DNA of 64,000 nucleotides from Heterocephalus glaber (GCF_000247695.1 NW_004624795.1:4823546-4887545), one strand, 5' to 3'. Counted from the stretch's first letter, positions 43,746-54,639 are shown. The notes: a model not told the origin generated them from the sequence alone. Numbers and translations are program-made.

Positions 43746-44555
43746 GGTTCAATGCTGACCTTATGGGGAAATCTGATGCCCCCTGCTCATTTTCATACAG
43801 CTCTTATCCCTCTTCCGGTCCCTGTGGGAAAATCCCCAACGTGATTTTCTTCTCCCTCGTGACAGCAACCTGCGGCTGAAGGAGTGAGGACTCCGAGTCC
43901 ACACCGGGGATGCCCTCGGGCCTCTGCCTGTTGACAGACGAGAGAGACGAATCTAGGAAAATTCACCAGCTCCTTGCTTTGATACCAGAGGGAAAAACTA
44001 CTGCCCCTCAGCACGGATGTGCTAAGGGAAACGAACACAATGTAAAGACTGAACTCAGCAGATGGCCTTCATTTCTTTTTTAGAGGTTAACTCTGCTCAA
44101 AAGTAGAGTGAGGACAAACATGGTATTTAAATAATAACCTCTATGTGTACTGTATCATGTTGAATTAAATTAAGAAATCAAGTTAGGCAATGAGAACAAC
44201 GTTAAGGATGTAAAATGAAAGGGCTGAGAGGTTTGGACCAGCAACATGGAATTCTGAACTTAGATAAGTAGGGATGGGGACATTAAATGTCCACAAAAAT
44301 CTCTTCTTGAAAGAAACTCAAATATCCTTGGACATGGATAACCTTCAGCTACCAAAAGTTGATAAACTTGAAAAGAAATGGCAACAGGTATTTCGATGAA
44401 CATTTCTGCATCTTGGTATCATTAACTGTAAACCGAAGGAACTGAAGTGAACAACTTCTCCAGAGCCCTTCAAAGTCTGAAATAGTTCAAGTAAGAATCT
44501 AGTTGAGTTTTTCAGGATACTTCACATGTGTTTTATGCTTATTAACAACTGAGAC
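43746..44555. other. Unique noncoding sequence
   Basis: No gene or repeat recognised. Confidence 0.4.
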
Positions 44556-44715
44556 CAGAACAAATATTTTGTTTTGTTTTTTTGAGACAGAGTCTTGCTA
44601 TGTAGCCCCGTCTTGCTATGTAGCTGGCCTTGAAGTCACCATGACCCTCCTGCCTCAGCCTCCTGAGTGCTGGGATGACAGGCGTGCACCATCATGCCCC
44701 AGCAGAACAAATATT
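44556..44715 (-). mobile_element. B1 SINE with target-site duplication and internal 18-base duplication
   Basis: Body 44569-44702. CAGAACAAATATT flanks at 44556-44568 and 44703-44715. Within the element GTCTTGCTATGTAGCCCC (44592-44609) is immediately repeated (44610-44625, 16 bases), so part of the antisense B1 5' half is doubled. Confidence 0.94.
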
Positions 44716-45609
44716 AAACTCTCATGAGACATTATCTTAGAAAGTATTCTAGAAGTCAGCAAAAACAGAGAAGCAATCAAAGAGTAAAAACAGAAACTGA
44801 AGTAGCTCAAGAATAAAAGAAAATGGAATTCCATCAGGAAAAAAATGGCAATCAATAACAGGTCTTGGAGTAAAAGAATTTAAAGTATAAGTAAAATAAA
44901 ACAGGTTTCGAAAGCATAATGTTGTAAAGACATGATGGCAGCGGAAAAGGGGAAGCTTGACTGCAGCGCACCAGCCAAGGCAATGACTTCTGGATTTCAC
45001 ACACAGCACCGGGGTTTCACGGGCCCTGGGCAGCAAGCCACGTTTCTGGACTCTTTACGTGGGAACTGCTGTCATGCAGCAGATCACTGGGCCATCCCTT
45101 CTGCCACACTGCCCTGACAGCATATGGATGTTTCAGAGGATAGCTCTACTCTCACCCACCCCAGTCCAATCACACACCTAATCACTTCTTCCTAACTTGG
45201 TTGCCAGTCGCCCCCGGGCCAGGCAGGAGGCTGCCTCACCTGGTGTCTCGCTGGGCAGCCACCTAGCAGGTCCCACGGACAATTACATCTGGCTGCTGTC
45301 ACCGTGCACGTGGCTTTCCTGACACGCTAAGCTACTTCCGCAATTTGCTGTCGCCACTGTCACTATTAGGCTCTTATGGGTTTGCAATTAGGTACAATAC
45401 AAATGGTTGCATTTGTACGAGCAACTGTCCTTGTAAAAAATCTCTGCTTTCTTCAAAATTAAGGTGTTTAAAAATTAGCTTACGTATGTTCAAAGTCTTG
45501 AGAATGTGCAGTTTAATATATATAATCATTTTTCATAGTTTATTTTTAAATGATTATAATTATTAACACTAAGTAATTGCACAAATTAATGGGTTTCATT
45601 ACAGCATTT
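44716..45609. other. Unique noncoding sequence
   Basis: No gene or repeat recognised; 45440-45600 is AT-rich. Confidence 0.4.
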
Positions 45610-45829
45610 CCATTCATTCATATTTGAGGCTTTGATCATGTACCCTCTCCCTTGCTCTACTCTCTTCTCCTCTAAACCTCTCCCCAGACTCTAATAGTCT
45701 CTCTTCTACTTTCAGGTCACTATATATATTTTTTTTCTTTATTCATTCATCTATTGGTGGGCACTGGAGCTGATTTCATACATTGGCTATTGTGAATTCT
45801 GTCACAATAAACATGAATATGGGAGCCAT

Positions 45830-45964
45830 GTTTTGTTTGTTTGTTTTTGAGACAAGAGTATCACTGTGTAGCCCAGGCTGGCTTCATGTAATCTCTCACA
45901 GTAATCTTCTTGCCTCAGCCTCCCAAATGCTGGGATTACAGGCATGTGTCACCAAGCCTGGCTA
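45830..45964 (-). mobile_element. B1 SINE nested in L1
   Basis: Antisense B1 (TTTTTGAGACAAGAGTATCA, GTGTAGCCCAGGCTGGC, CCTCAGCCTCCCAAATGCTG, GGATTACAGGCATGTGTCAC), inserted inside the L1 at 45610-46415. Confidence 0.92.
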
Positions 45965-46121
45965 TGCAGATATTTTTTGTAGGCTGACTTCATTTCTTTC
46001 CGATAGATATTCTGAGTGGTAAAACTTGATCATCTGGTGGTTCTAGTTTTAGATTTTCGAGGAATCATGTTCCTCCATCGTGTTTTCCATAGTGGCTATG
46101 CTGACTTACATTCCCACAATT

Positions 46122-46216
46122 TATTTTTGGGGTTTTTTTTTTGGTACTGGGGAGTGAACTGGGGTCCTTGCACTTGTGAGGCAGGTGGCAGAACCACTGA
46201 GCTAAATCCCTGGCCC
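46122..46216 (-). mobile_element. ID-like SINE nested in L1
   Basis: Antisense (TTTTTTTTGGTACTGGGGAG ... GAACCACTGAGCTAAATCCC). CCCACAATTTAT before and CACACAATTTAT after form the target-site duplication. Confidence 0.94.
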
Positions 46217-46415
46217 ATTCACACAATTTATATATACCAGCATTTGCTATTTTTTGGTCTTTTTTTTTTTTTTTAAATAATAGCCATTTAACTGGGGTGA
46301 GATTGAATCCCAAAGTAGTTTTGATTTGCACTTCTCTTATGGTTAAACAAATCAAGCATTGTTTTGTATTTACTGTACTTCTTTCATGCAATATCTATTC
46401 AGATCATTTGTCCAA

Positions 46416-46969
46416 TGAATGATCATCTTGAAGTAGCAGAAAAAGGAGAAATGAACCCGTGAAGCTGGAATGGGGCTGTGAGTACACACAGTGCTAAGAA
46501 CACTCTTGACAGAATTCTCCAGAACAAATGTGGGTTTGGGCTTTGTGGTTGATGGTTCTCTGACAAAGTGAACAAAATAAAAGAAACAGATGGGAACAGC
46601 CAACCAGGGATATGAGCTCAGAGCTGTACCTCAGTATTTTCTACTCCCAGGTGGCTCAAGTGTCCCCTGCAGAAACACTTTGGCCCCAAAACCCAAGGTC
46701 CTCTTGCCTCCAGAAGGCTCCTCGCTGGGAAAGCTCGGCACTTTCCATAACCTTTCAAAAGCCCTGCAGTGGACCACTGAAAAATAACACTTCACCTCTC
46801 ATGAAAGAACAGGGGAAACCTTTTCCCAACTGGGAAAACAACCCTCACGGAGAAACCAGTTCCTTGCCCATCAATGTATTCTGGACACAGGAAACAGTGA
46901 CAGACCTCGGTGGGTCAGGATGGCCTGAAGTCATCCTGGAGGAGCATCAGGACTCAGTGCTGAATGTTT
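46416..46969. other. Unique noncoding sequence
   Basis: No gene or repeat recognised. A frame at 46612-46971 has no supporting motif. Confidence 0.4.
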
Positions 46970-47335
46970 GATGCTGCAATCACCCCTCTTTTTAAATCCA
47001 ACATTGGAAACCATGATAATAAAGCTATGACCAAGTATCTAAAAGATCCCTTGTATGAAAAGCGTCTACAGAATGTGCAAAGAATCCCATGTTTCTTGTG
47101 TCAATTGGCTTTCTGCTACTATAGCCAATGGAAAAGGTCTATTTGGGCTCACAGTTTTAGAAGTTTCAGTAGATGATCAGTTGGGCCCAGGGCATTGAGC
47201 CTGGGTAGGGTATCCTGGTGAGGGTGCGGCATAGCAGAAGTACTCACCCTAAGCCCAGGCCCAAAGACCTCCTACAGGGCTCCTCCCTTAAATATCTGGC
47301 TACTTCCAGCAGGGCCACTCCAGGAGCCAGAGGTT
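46970..47335. mobile_element. Unclassified interspersed repeat candidate
   Basis: The stretch 'ggctttctgctactatagcc' to 'tatttgggctcacagtttta', 'gtagatgatcagttgggccc', 'ggtgagggtgcggcatagca' and 'aagacctcctacagggctcc' follows a word order I associate with a dispersed rodent/mammal repeat ('ggctcacagttt..ggtttcagtccatgatcagttgg'). I cannot name the family, and the boundaries are guesses. Confidence 0.35.
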
Positions 47336-47493
47336 TGTCACAGTAAACTTGGCAGGATATTTAAGATTTGAACGATAGCAGATCTTTTAGTAATAAACAG
47401 ATAAAAAAACCCACAGAGGAATAAAATTACTAGGATACTTTGTGAGCTAAGAAATCCAGAGGCATGCAAGACAATAAAAATAGAGCAAAAAAG
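47336..47493. other. Unique noncoding sequence
   Basis: Nothing recognised. Confidence 0.4.
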
Positions 47494-47576
47494 GGGCCAG
47501 GGATTTAGCTTAGTGGTTTCACCGCCTGCTGCGCAAGCGCAAGGACCCGAGTTCGATCCCCGGTACCAAAAAAAAG
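47494..47576 (+). mobile_element. ID-like tRNA-derived SINE
   Basis: GGGGCCAGGGATTTAGCTTA, TTTCACCGCCTGCTGCGCAAG and GAGTTCGATCCCCGGTACC plus an A-rich tail. CTGCTGCGCAAG variant; the B box is intact. Confidence 0.94.
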
Positions 47577-48246
47577 AAAAAAAGACAAAATAAAATAAAG
47601 CCAAAGGAAAGATGTCTAACGTACAAGAAATAGTCTCTCATGAACTGCAAATAACAAAGTCATCACTCAAGAACATGTTATCAGGAATAATTCAGCCTTA
47701 AGTGTGAATAAATGACTTCACTGATGCTGTATACCTTCAGAAGCCTCAGAGTCAATTTTGGAAGCTGGGATAAATCAATACTATCTTAAGATTAAGCTGA
47801 TATTTTTAGACAAGGGTGTTTTTCAAAAGTGAAATTTTTTTCTTTACCATTCTGGAAATAAGGTTGCTACAGAAACCCACAGTGCCCAGGACACTTAAAA
47901 TGGTAAGTAAAAATTAATGATTTGGGCTGAAGTTTGTAACTCCTAAAAATAGTAGAGAAAAGAGAAGAGAAAAAGAGAGAAAAGGAAAAAAGAGAAAAGA
48001 AAGTGTCTCTTTAAGATCTCTCTAAGGCAAAGGAAACACAGAGAGAAAAAATAACAGAAACTCTTATCAAAAGAAAAAGAATTTCTTGTTATTGGTATTA
48101 GTAGTTACAAGTAATAATAAGTAAAATTTATAGATACTTCAAAACACTCAATAACTGTTACCATTTGGGCCAATTCCTTATCTCCCTAGACACACACATA
48201 TAACTTGTTTATGATAGACAGCCACTCTATTTTAAAAGATTTTAGA
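47577..48246. other. Unique AT-rich noncoding sequence
   Basis: Purine-rich (AGAAAAG)-type tract at 47950-48002. No gene or repeat family recognised. Confidence 0.4.
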
Positions 48247-48381
48247 CTCTGGGCGTGGTGGCGCACGCCTGTGATCCCAGCACTCGGGAGGCTGAGGCAG
48301 GAGGATCACCACAAGTTTGAGGCCACCCTGGGCTACACAGTGAGACCTTGTCTCAAAAAAACAAAAATTAAAAAAAAAAAA
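48247..48381 (+). mobile_element. B1 SINE
   Basis: Sense B1 (CTGGGCGTGGTGGCGCACGC, CCAGCACTCGGGAGGCTGAG, CTGGGCTACACAGTGAGACC) with an A-rich tail. Well preserved, with CpGs retained. Confidence 0.95.
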
Positions 48382-48484
48382 TTAGAAGTTTTTTAAGGAA
48401 CTATATCCCACAGTAATCTCCAGCACCCAGCTCATTCTGGTTTTATTGTTTTTAAAGGTAAAATGCTCTCTCCAGCCCAACCCT
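48382..48484. other. Unique noncoding sequence
   Basis: Nothing recognised. Confidence 0.4.
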
Positions 48485-49075
48485 CCCCGTTCTCTTTGGT
48501 AAAGACACCGAGAGGTCCCTACCACTGCTCACCAACATCATGACAAGGGCCTCCTAACCTTGTCTGTCGTCCCCCTTTCCTGCCAAAATGTAGACCCAAC
48601 CACATCATTCCATTGTTAAAACAATAAATTCACAGCTCCCTACCGTCTACACGATAAAGATTAAACAGTCTTCACAAATTAGTACCCAGACTTTTTCCCA
48701 CCTTTACCTCCTGCTCCCACCACAGATGCGTGTGCTCTGGCCATTCTCAGCCACTTACCTGTACCTGAGGAAACCCTGTGAAAATCTCCTTTCATTTCTC
48801 TGATCACGTTTCATTATCTGCCTGGCATTATCTTTCCTTCTTTTTGAACTATTGATTAAACTTCAAGGCCTACTACCTTCCTGAAATTTCTGTAGTTCCC
48901 CACTCAAGACGGAGTATACATTTCTCTGTTTTCTTATACACTCTAGGACGATCACATTCTACCTTCACCACTTTCGCATACGTTTTCTAAACCACTAGAG
49001 GGCAAGGATAGTTCTGCCCTCCCCTTCACTACAGGGTTCATTTTGAGGAACACATTAGTAACATCTACAATAAAG
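48485..49075 (+). mobile_element. L2 LINE portion (ancient)
   Basis: L2 order: 'caaccacatcattccattgt', 'ttcacagctccctaccgtct', 'acgataaagattaaacagtc', 'tttacctcctgctcccacca', 'cttcaaggcctactaccttcc' and 'ctagagggcaaggatagttc'. It is a long but frame-less relic. Confidence 0.75.
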
Positions 49076-49960
49076 GGAAATTCACAGACAGTTACATGAA
49101 AGCACAGCACACAGTGTGGCCTGGGGATGTATGTCTCCTGCTGACTGTCGCCATGGGTCATGGAAACAGCAGGTCTGCATGTGTGCCAGAGAGGAAGAAA
49201 CTAAAGAAAAGGGACAACAGACGGGTAAAGGGCTTTTCCACTTTCTTAGCCTGCGAGGAGCACTTCCTGCAGTGGCTCCCTTCCTCACACTTGGAGGCCA
49301 GACGGGTCCCGTGGCCACCTTTGTGCCAGTTTTCAAGGATTTTCAGCTGAGCACAAAATCGAGGTTCTGTCAGTAAGAAGTACAAAGGAAGGGATCCCTC
49401 ACCATTTGGAGGAGAGCAGAGAGTGAAACTGCAGTTTTCAGACAACAATCAAACAAAGGTAGCAAAAAAGAAGCCACGCCCTGTGGACAGATGGCAGAAA
49501 AGCCCCAGAAAACGGAGCCAGTTACCAGGCCGAGAAATGGCAGATGAACTGCTGCGCGGTCACTGTATTTTTAGGGCTAGAAAACCACACGAGAAATGTT
49601 ATTCACGGAATCCAAGTTAGCGGATTATGAATGCTCACGAAGGAAAACAGAATTTTCTCACGTAGGTCATTAGAAGGCAGTTCCTGAAGACTTCAGTTAA
49701 ATGGGCTGCTCCCAACAAAGAGGCCACAAAACCAGAGACCTTGTAATAGAAAAAGCCATGCCCTTTATGTTTATGCATTCTCAACTGTATTTAACAAGCA
49801 TTTATTAATAAGAAATGCACTTGTAAACAACAATGATGATGATAAACACATCCACAGAGCATTCCTACAGAAGAGGTATAATGGCAGATGCTGGAGGCTG
49901 GGAGAGAGGAAGAACACAAAGTTGAACCCTGTGGTATCATTACCTTCAAAAGAGATCATC
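49076..49960. other. Unique noncoding sequence
   Basis: No repeat or gene recognised. Overlapping frames near 49082-49448 on both strands lack domain features. Confidence 0.4.
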
Positions 49961-50221
49961 GCTGGGCGTGGTGGTGCTCACCTATGATCTCGGCACTCTG
50001 GGAGGCTGAGGCAGGAGGGTTGAAAGTGCCATCCCAGCTCAGTGACTTAATGAGATCCTCTTTCAAAATAAAAAGTGGGTGGGATATAGCTCAGTGGTAG
50101 AACATCTACCTAGCATGCATAAGGCCCTGGGTTCAATCCCCAGGACCGGGGGGAGATAGAGAGAGAGAGAGGGAGAGAGAGAGAGAGAAGAAGGAGGAGG
50201 AGGAGGAGAGGGAGAGAGAGA
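49961..50221 (+). mobile_element. B1-dID composite SINE with (GA)n tail
   Basis: The B1 part (GCTGGGCGTGGTGGTGCTCA ... GGGAGGCTGAGGCAGGAGGG) runs to about 50065. It is followed by an ID part (GTGGGTGGGATATAGCTCAG, GTAGAACATCTACCTAGCAT, GGTTCAATCCCCAGGACC). The tail is a GA-rich repeat to about 50221. AGAGATCAT flanks the whole at about 49950-49958 and 50215-50223, so the dimer inserted as one unit. This element is the best phylogenetic marker in the window. Confidence 0.92.
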
Positions 50222-50539
50222 TCATATTGAAAAGGGTGATGCAGGTATATGAAATCTCACACAGAAAGAGGGACAAGAGAGAGAAGGCCGAGCAGAAGGG
50301 ACCCAGCTGGTGGTGGTGCCCAGGTCTGCTGCCCACTCTGTCCAGGCCCACGGCGGGCTGTCATCCCAGGGCTGGCCAGCATACTAAGGCCACCTAGACC
50401 TTTGCCAACACGTGCTGTGCCTGCCTTTGCCCCTCATGCATGCTCAGGTCACTGTGGACTGTCAGGTCTCCTCCAGCGTTAGTCACACCTCTCTAGTGTC
50501 CTGGCTTCTATCTAGCACACTCGTTTTAAACCAAAAAGC
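50222..50539. other. Unique noncoding sequence
   Basis: Moderately GC-rich; no gene or repeat recognised. Confidence 0.4.
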
Positions 50540-50990
50540 AACCCGTGATCTTCCATTTGAAAAAAATTAAAACAAAAAACCCCAAAGCAACATGCTCAAA
50601 TGGTAAACTTGGGAGATAGGGAAAAACACAAACCAAAAACAGCCCCGTGATCCCAGAACATTTAGGTATCTTTCCTGTCCATACGTTTTGCATCCCGACT
50701 TTTCCCTTTAATACACCAGAAACCTGTCCCTGTGCAGTCAGAGCTCCTCTCCTGACTGAGGGTGTTCCTGGTCCCACAGCGTTCCAGCAGGTGGTGAGGT
50801 GACTGCACGTCACTAACCCAGCCCCACAGTTAGGCAGCCGAGCTGTTTCCAATTACATTCTAGAAGCCCTATCAGCCTATTTCTTCAGGATGAATTCCTA
50901 GAAGGGGAACTTCTGGCTCTAAGGTTGTGGACATATTTTAGTAAAACAGTTCTCATTACTTTTTAATTATAAAAATAACACATGATCACA
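50540..50990 (+). mobile_element. Ancient L1M-like fragment
   Basis: A diverged 'aaacttgggagatagggaaaa', 'ccgtgatcccagaaca', 'gatgaattcctagaagggga' and 'aattataaaaataacacatg' order resembles old L1 3' material. Low-identity assignment from memory; boundaries and strand are uncertain. Confidence 0.3.
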
Positions 50991-51128
50991 ACCTAAAAGT
51001 CCTAAGTAAAAGCGTGCCAAAAATATTTTTGCGAAAAGCATGACAATCTTTTTCGATAAATACAAATTTCAAAAGGTGGTACTCACTCTTAAAACATTAT
51101 TTTCATTTAAGAAAGTATGAAAATCTTT

Positions 51129-51218
51129 TTTCGTTTTTTTGTTTGGTACCAGGGATTGAACTTGGGACCTTGCACTTGTGAGGCAGGCAGAGGAATGACT
51201 GAGCTAAATCCCTGGCTC
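51129..51218 (-). mobile_element. ID-like tRNA-derived SINE
   Basis: Antisense (TTTTTTTGTTTGGTACCAGG, GATTGAACTTGGGACC, GAATGACTGAGCTAAATCCC). The A box carries a GAATGACTG change. Confidence 0.92.
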
Positions 51219-51409
51219 AATCCTTGATATAATGTGCACCTGACCCACAGGTAATCAACAAAAATAAGAAGTGTCCAGAATTGTTACAGCATGGTCCCTG
51301 ACAGGGCTTTCTGATTGTGTGTGTAAGTGACGCATATTCAACAGAATTCATACTCTGAATTTTGATCTTTTCCTGGGCTAGCAGTGTGCATTATGATGCT
51401 CTTGGGATG

Positions 51410-51838
51410 CTGGGGAGCAGCAAGCTGCAACTTCCAGTCCACCATGGAATCATGAGGGTAAAAAACCCCATTCTTATATACAGTGGAGTACTACCCTGCC
51501 ATGAAGATGGAAAGCCTTAGTCATTTGTAGGAAAACAGATGCACCTTGAGACCATAATGTTAAGTGAAATAATCAAACACACAAGCTCAAATATAGCATG
51601 GATTCTCTCATATGAGAAACTCAAAAAATAAATAAAGGGCACAATAAAAAATACTAGGAAATAGGGAGACAGATCTTTTCCAAATAGGAGGGGACCGAGA
51701 GAGAGTGGGGGAAGAGGGAGAGGGGAAGGGGCTGGAAAGAGAATTAAGATGTGTTATGTACACATACCAATGCCCCACAATGAATATAATCATTATGTAT
51801 TATAAACATGCACTAATAAAAACAAAAAAAATTTAAAA
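51410..51838 (+). mobile_element. L1 3' end (ORF2 tail and 3' UTR)
   Basis: Sense L1 words: 'tggagtactaccctgccatg', 'aagatggaaagcc', 'accttgagaccataatgtta', 'agtgaaataatcaaacacac', 'atggattctctcatatgaga'. A purine-rich 3' UTR with a G/A tract (51685-51745) follows, ending in an A-rich tail at 51820-51838. A 5'-truncated, non-functional insertion. Confidence 0.88.
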
Positions 51839-52172
51839 ACCATTCTCTATAGAGTACTATGTTGGTACATTCAGTGCGCTGAATGGACTTGTGACACATG
51901 AGATTTTCACTTTGTGACCGTTTTATTGGGACGCAGCCCCCACAAGCCAAGGGATATCGGCAGTCTGAAGGGAGACGCTCACAAGCAGTCTTTACAGAAA
52001 GTAAAGGAAGTCTTCCCCGTCCAATCGTGGATATTTTCCTATTTCAGCGTCTTTGGCGGGGGGGGGTGAAAGCTTTACCATGTATTTATAAGCAAAAAGT
52101 CGGTATTATAAGTAGCTTTCATTTTAAATGAGAATTGTTCACGAATTCACACAAATACACTTCACCTTGTCA
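51839..52172. other. Unique noncoding sequence
   Basis: Nothing recognised; includes a G8-9 run near 52059. Confidence 0.4.
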
Positions 52173-52198
52173 AACACACACACACACACACACACACA
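52173..52198. repeat. (CA)n microsatellite
   Basis: About 12-13 CA units. Confidence 0.95.
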
Positions 52199-52551
52199 TG
52201 CACCACTGTGCACAAACAACATGAAGCTGTAAGTTACAGCCGAGTACAATGTGGGGAAACTTCAAAGCAGTTATGCCATATTGACATCATGACTCTCCAC
52301 CATCCCCCTGAGAGTGCAAAGCACCCTGACTCGACCTTTACTATAAACAGCCCGACAGTGAGCGTCCTCTTCCGTTCACCGAGCTCGAGCTAGGACTGTC
52401 CTGGTAATGCAGGCAAGGTGTTCATTTGTTTGAGTATGAGCCAAACTAATTAGATGCCTGTCAAAGCCTCCCTGTCCCAGATTCTTCTTGAGACCCTAAA
52501 GAGTTCATTTGTTTCAAAGGTAGGAAGATGAAGAGGATAAATTCAAAAGAC
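52199..52551. other. Unique noncoding sequence
   Basis: Nothing recognised. Confidence 0.4.
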
Positions 52552-52597
52552 TGTCCTCCTGCCCTGGCCTCTCCAGTGCTGGGATGACAGGTGTGGC
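52552..52597 (-). mobile_element. B1 fragment
   Basis: TGTCCTCCTGCCCTGGCCTC, TCCAGTGCTGGGATGACAGG and TGTGG are the central part of antisense B1. Both ends are missing. Confidence 0.75.
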
Positions 52598-53681
52598 AAA
52601 TCTCAAAGATTTCAAAATGTCTTTTCATTCTTACGTTGATTGTAGGTCAGATTCAGACCTGGACATATCATTCCTTGTCACTTTTGCCCACCAGTCTTTC
52701 TAGATTATTCTCTATCCTGACGGTAACAGAGCTTCAAACTTGAGGACTGTCGAGCTTTACAGAATGCCAGAAATGTACCCCACAGGGTTCCAACCTGAAA
52801 TGCAGTATTTCCAACGAAGCATTTTAAGAGATGACCACAAGGTGTGCAATACGAAAACTGAATGTGGTCAGGCAGCAGGGTCCATTTGGGTCAGTGCACT
52901 GGACAGCAGGTAGTGCTGTATTTTCCAAAGCAATCAGTAAACACGAAGCTGAGGAAACACAATTTCGGTACAGGAAGTCATAGAGAGAGACCAAGTGAAA
53001 GAACAGACAACGAAAGGTTTCAGCTGGGGGTTCTGGTGCATCCATACCCTCATCTTCCCTTCTTTTTCAAGTTTGCTCTTGTATGAAATTTTATTGTGTT
53101 TTAAAATCTCTTTTCAGCCACATGTTGCCCTTCACCTCTTTCTTGAGCTCATAATTTATCTGTTGAAGATCTGGGGCGTCTGATTGAGCATTTCCCACCG
53201 TGTGCATTTTGCCAACTGCAGCCTCGCAGAGCTGTACGTTTTTCTGTTCAGCTCTGTCTTTCCTCTGGGCTGGTAGTTGGACCTAGAGGTCTGAAAACTC
53301 ATATTTGAGCCTCTGGTGCCTTGGTTGCACAATGGGTACCCATACACACAAGTACTGGGCCACTGCGAAGTCGGTGGTCACCAGCCGGAGGGACAGTGGG
53401 CTGAGCACCGGGTCCTCACCTGCATGCCTCTTGCCTGGGATCCAGCTCCATCATCTGCATCAGGATCCTAGGTGGACCCTGAGCTCCGTGTCCTCATCTA
53501 GGGACAAAGATGCCACCATCGTGAGAGATGGAGAGGAGGGGCAAACGGTGATGCTCCCAGACAAGACCTCTCAGGGTGACGTGATCTGAAGTGTACAGAT
53601 GAGTGACGGCGACACTCAGTAGGGCTGGATACGTCTCTCATGAAAAGGTATTTTAATGTGTGCGAGAATCTTTCTCCTCAG
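52598..53681. other. Unique noncoding sequence
   Basis: No gene or repeat family recognised. It ends in a pyrimidine-rich acceptor-like site immediately before 53682. Confidence 0.4.
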
Positions 53682-53858
53682 AAAGATTAGACGTGGCCCA
53701 GACTCGCAGTGCGGGGGTGATCTGCGTGGCTAATGAATTCTCAGGACAGAGTAATCGGCCACCTCCAGCCCAAAGCCCGTGCCTTGCCCTCGGCCAGCTT
53801 GGAGACAGAAGAAGGTCTTTCGGGCGGCTCATCCCACAGCCACTCATCAAAGCCTCAG
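53682..53858 (+). other. Candidate exon of an unknown transcript
   Basis: An acceptor-like TCTTTCTCCTCAG ends at 53681, and a donor-like CAGGTAATG starts at 53857. The 177 bases between are a multiple of three, stay open in one frame (which extends beyond, 53660-54109), and carry about nine CpGs, more than the flanks. No protein family is recognised. This could be a real exon, an lncRNA exon or coincidence. Confidence 0.2.
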
Positions 53859-54184
53859 GTAATGATTTACAGCCAGTGAATACCCCCCAAAAGGCTGATT
53901 TTTATTTACCTTTCAACCTGCGCAAATCCACTAAGCCTACTGCTCTCTGCAGAGCTCCCTGCCAGGCCCTTCCTTCCCAACTCCACACCCCGATTCCTCT
54001 CGGCTCCTCACAGAGATCCCTGGGGGCCTCCTGCCTGCACCCCACCCACCCATCTGACCTTCTCTCGACTCCCTTCCTTGCTCCCTTGCCCTCCAAATCC
54101 CCCTTCTGAGGTCCTCCAGGCAGTTTCTGAGATGCTCTTCTCGGCTGCCCTTGACCGTCCAGTCAGGAGGTAGCCATTGCTTTC
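53859..54184. other. Unique pyrimidine-rich noncoding sequence
   Basis: C/T-rich with many CTCC runs, which keeps several frames open on both strands. No domain recognised. Confidence 0.4.
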
Positions 54185-54365
54185 TAGAGTTTTCCAATAT
54201 GGTGGCCACCAGCCACTTGTGGTTATTGAGATACAGAACTAACTAAAAATTACACTAAAATTTCAGTTCCTCAGTCTCACTGGCCACATCTCAAGGGCTC
54301 CATGTCTACAGCTGGTAGTGGTTACTCTCCGTGACAATGCAGTCTGTAGAACACTTCTGTTATGG
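54185..54365. mobile_element. Ancient hAT-type DNA transposon relic
   Basis: CCAATATGGTGGCCACCAGC, CACTTGTGGTTATTGAGATA, TTTCAGTTCCTCAGTCTCAC, TGGCCACATCTCAAGGGCTC and the terminal TAGTGGTTACTCTCC with TAGAACACTTCTGTTATGG reproduce a widespread mammalian non-autonomous DNA element whose ends are inverted ('gtagccactagccacatgtgg ... ccacatgtggctagtggctac'). Family name not assigned. Confidence 0.6.
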
Positions 54366-54639
54366 TCCCAAGTCATATGGCAGTGCCATTGTAGACCTTC
54401 TTTCCTTTCCTTTTTCTCTACAACCTTGGGAGACATCTCCTAAAGGGAGATGATGAGAAACTGTCTCAGAGGCTCAGCACGATGCTTACCAAAGACCAGG
54501 GTCTCAGTTAGCGGCAGCCCGATAAACACACTGCTGCTTTCTCAAATAAATCCAGTCTCTATGCTTCCCTTTCAGCAGGGTGCTCAGGTGGCTGGCAAAT
54601 GTGGCTTCCTGTCCCTGAGGCGGTGTGGCTTTCAGGAAA

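Larger units (their letters stand above)
45610..46415 (-). mobile_element. L1 ORF2 3' fragment, broken by B1 and ID insertions
   Basis: Antisense L1 words run in order: 'ttattcattcatctattggt', 'ttggctattgtgaattctgt', 'cacaataaacatgaatatgg', [B1], 'tgacttcatttctttccgat', 'ggttctagttttagattttc', 'tgttttccatagtggctatg', 'acattcccacaattta', [ID], 'accagcatttgctatttttt', 'ggtgagattgaat', 'tttgatttgcacttctctta' and 'atgcaatatctattcagatc'. The reading frame is lost. Confidence 0.85.

Noticed and set aside
48991..49006. Another CTCF-like motif (CCACTAGAGGGCAAGG)
   Set aside because: It lies in an L2 copy whose consensus has a similar 'ccatgagggcagg' there, and the 3' half departs from the CTCF consensus.
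50153..50221. Independent GA microsatellite
   Set aside because: It is the tail of the B1-dID dimer; the duplication AGAGATCAT closes after it.
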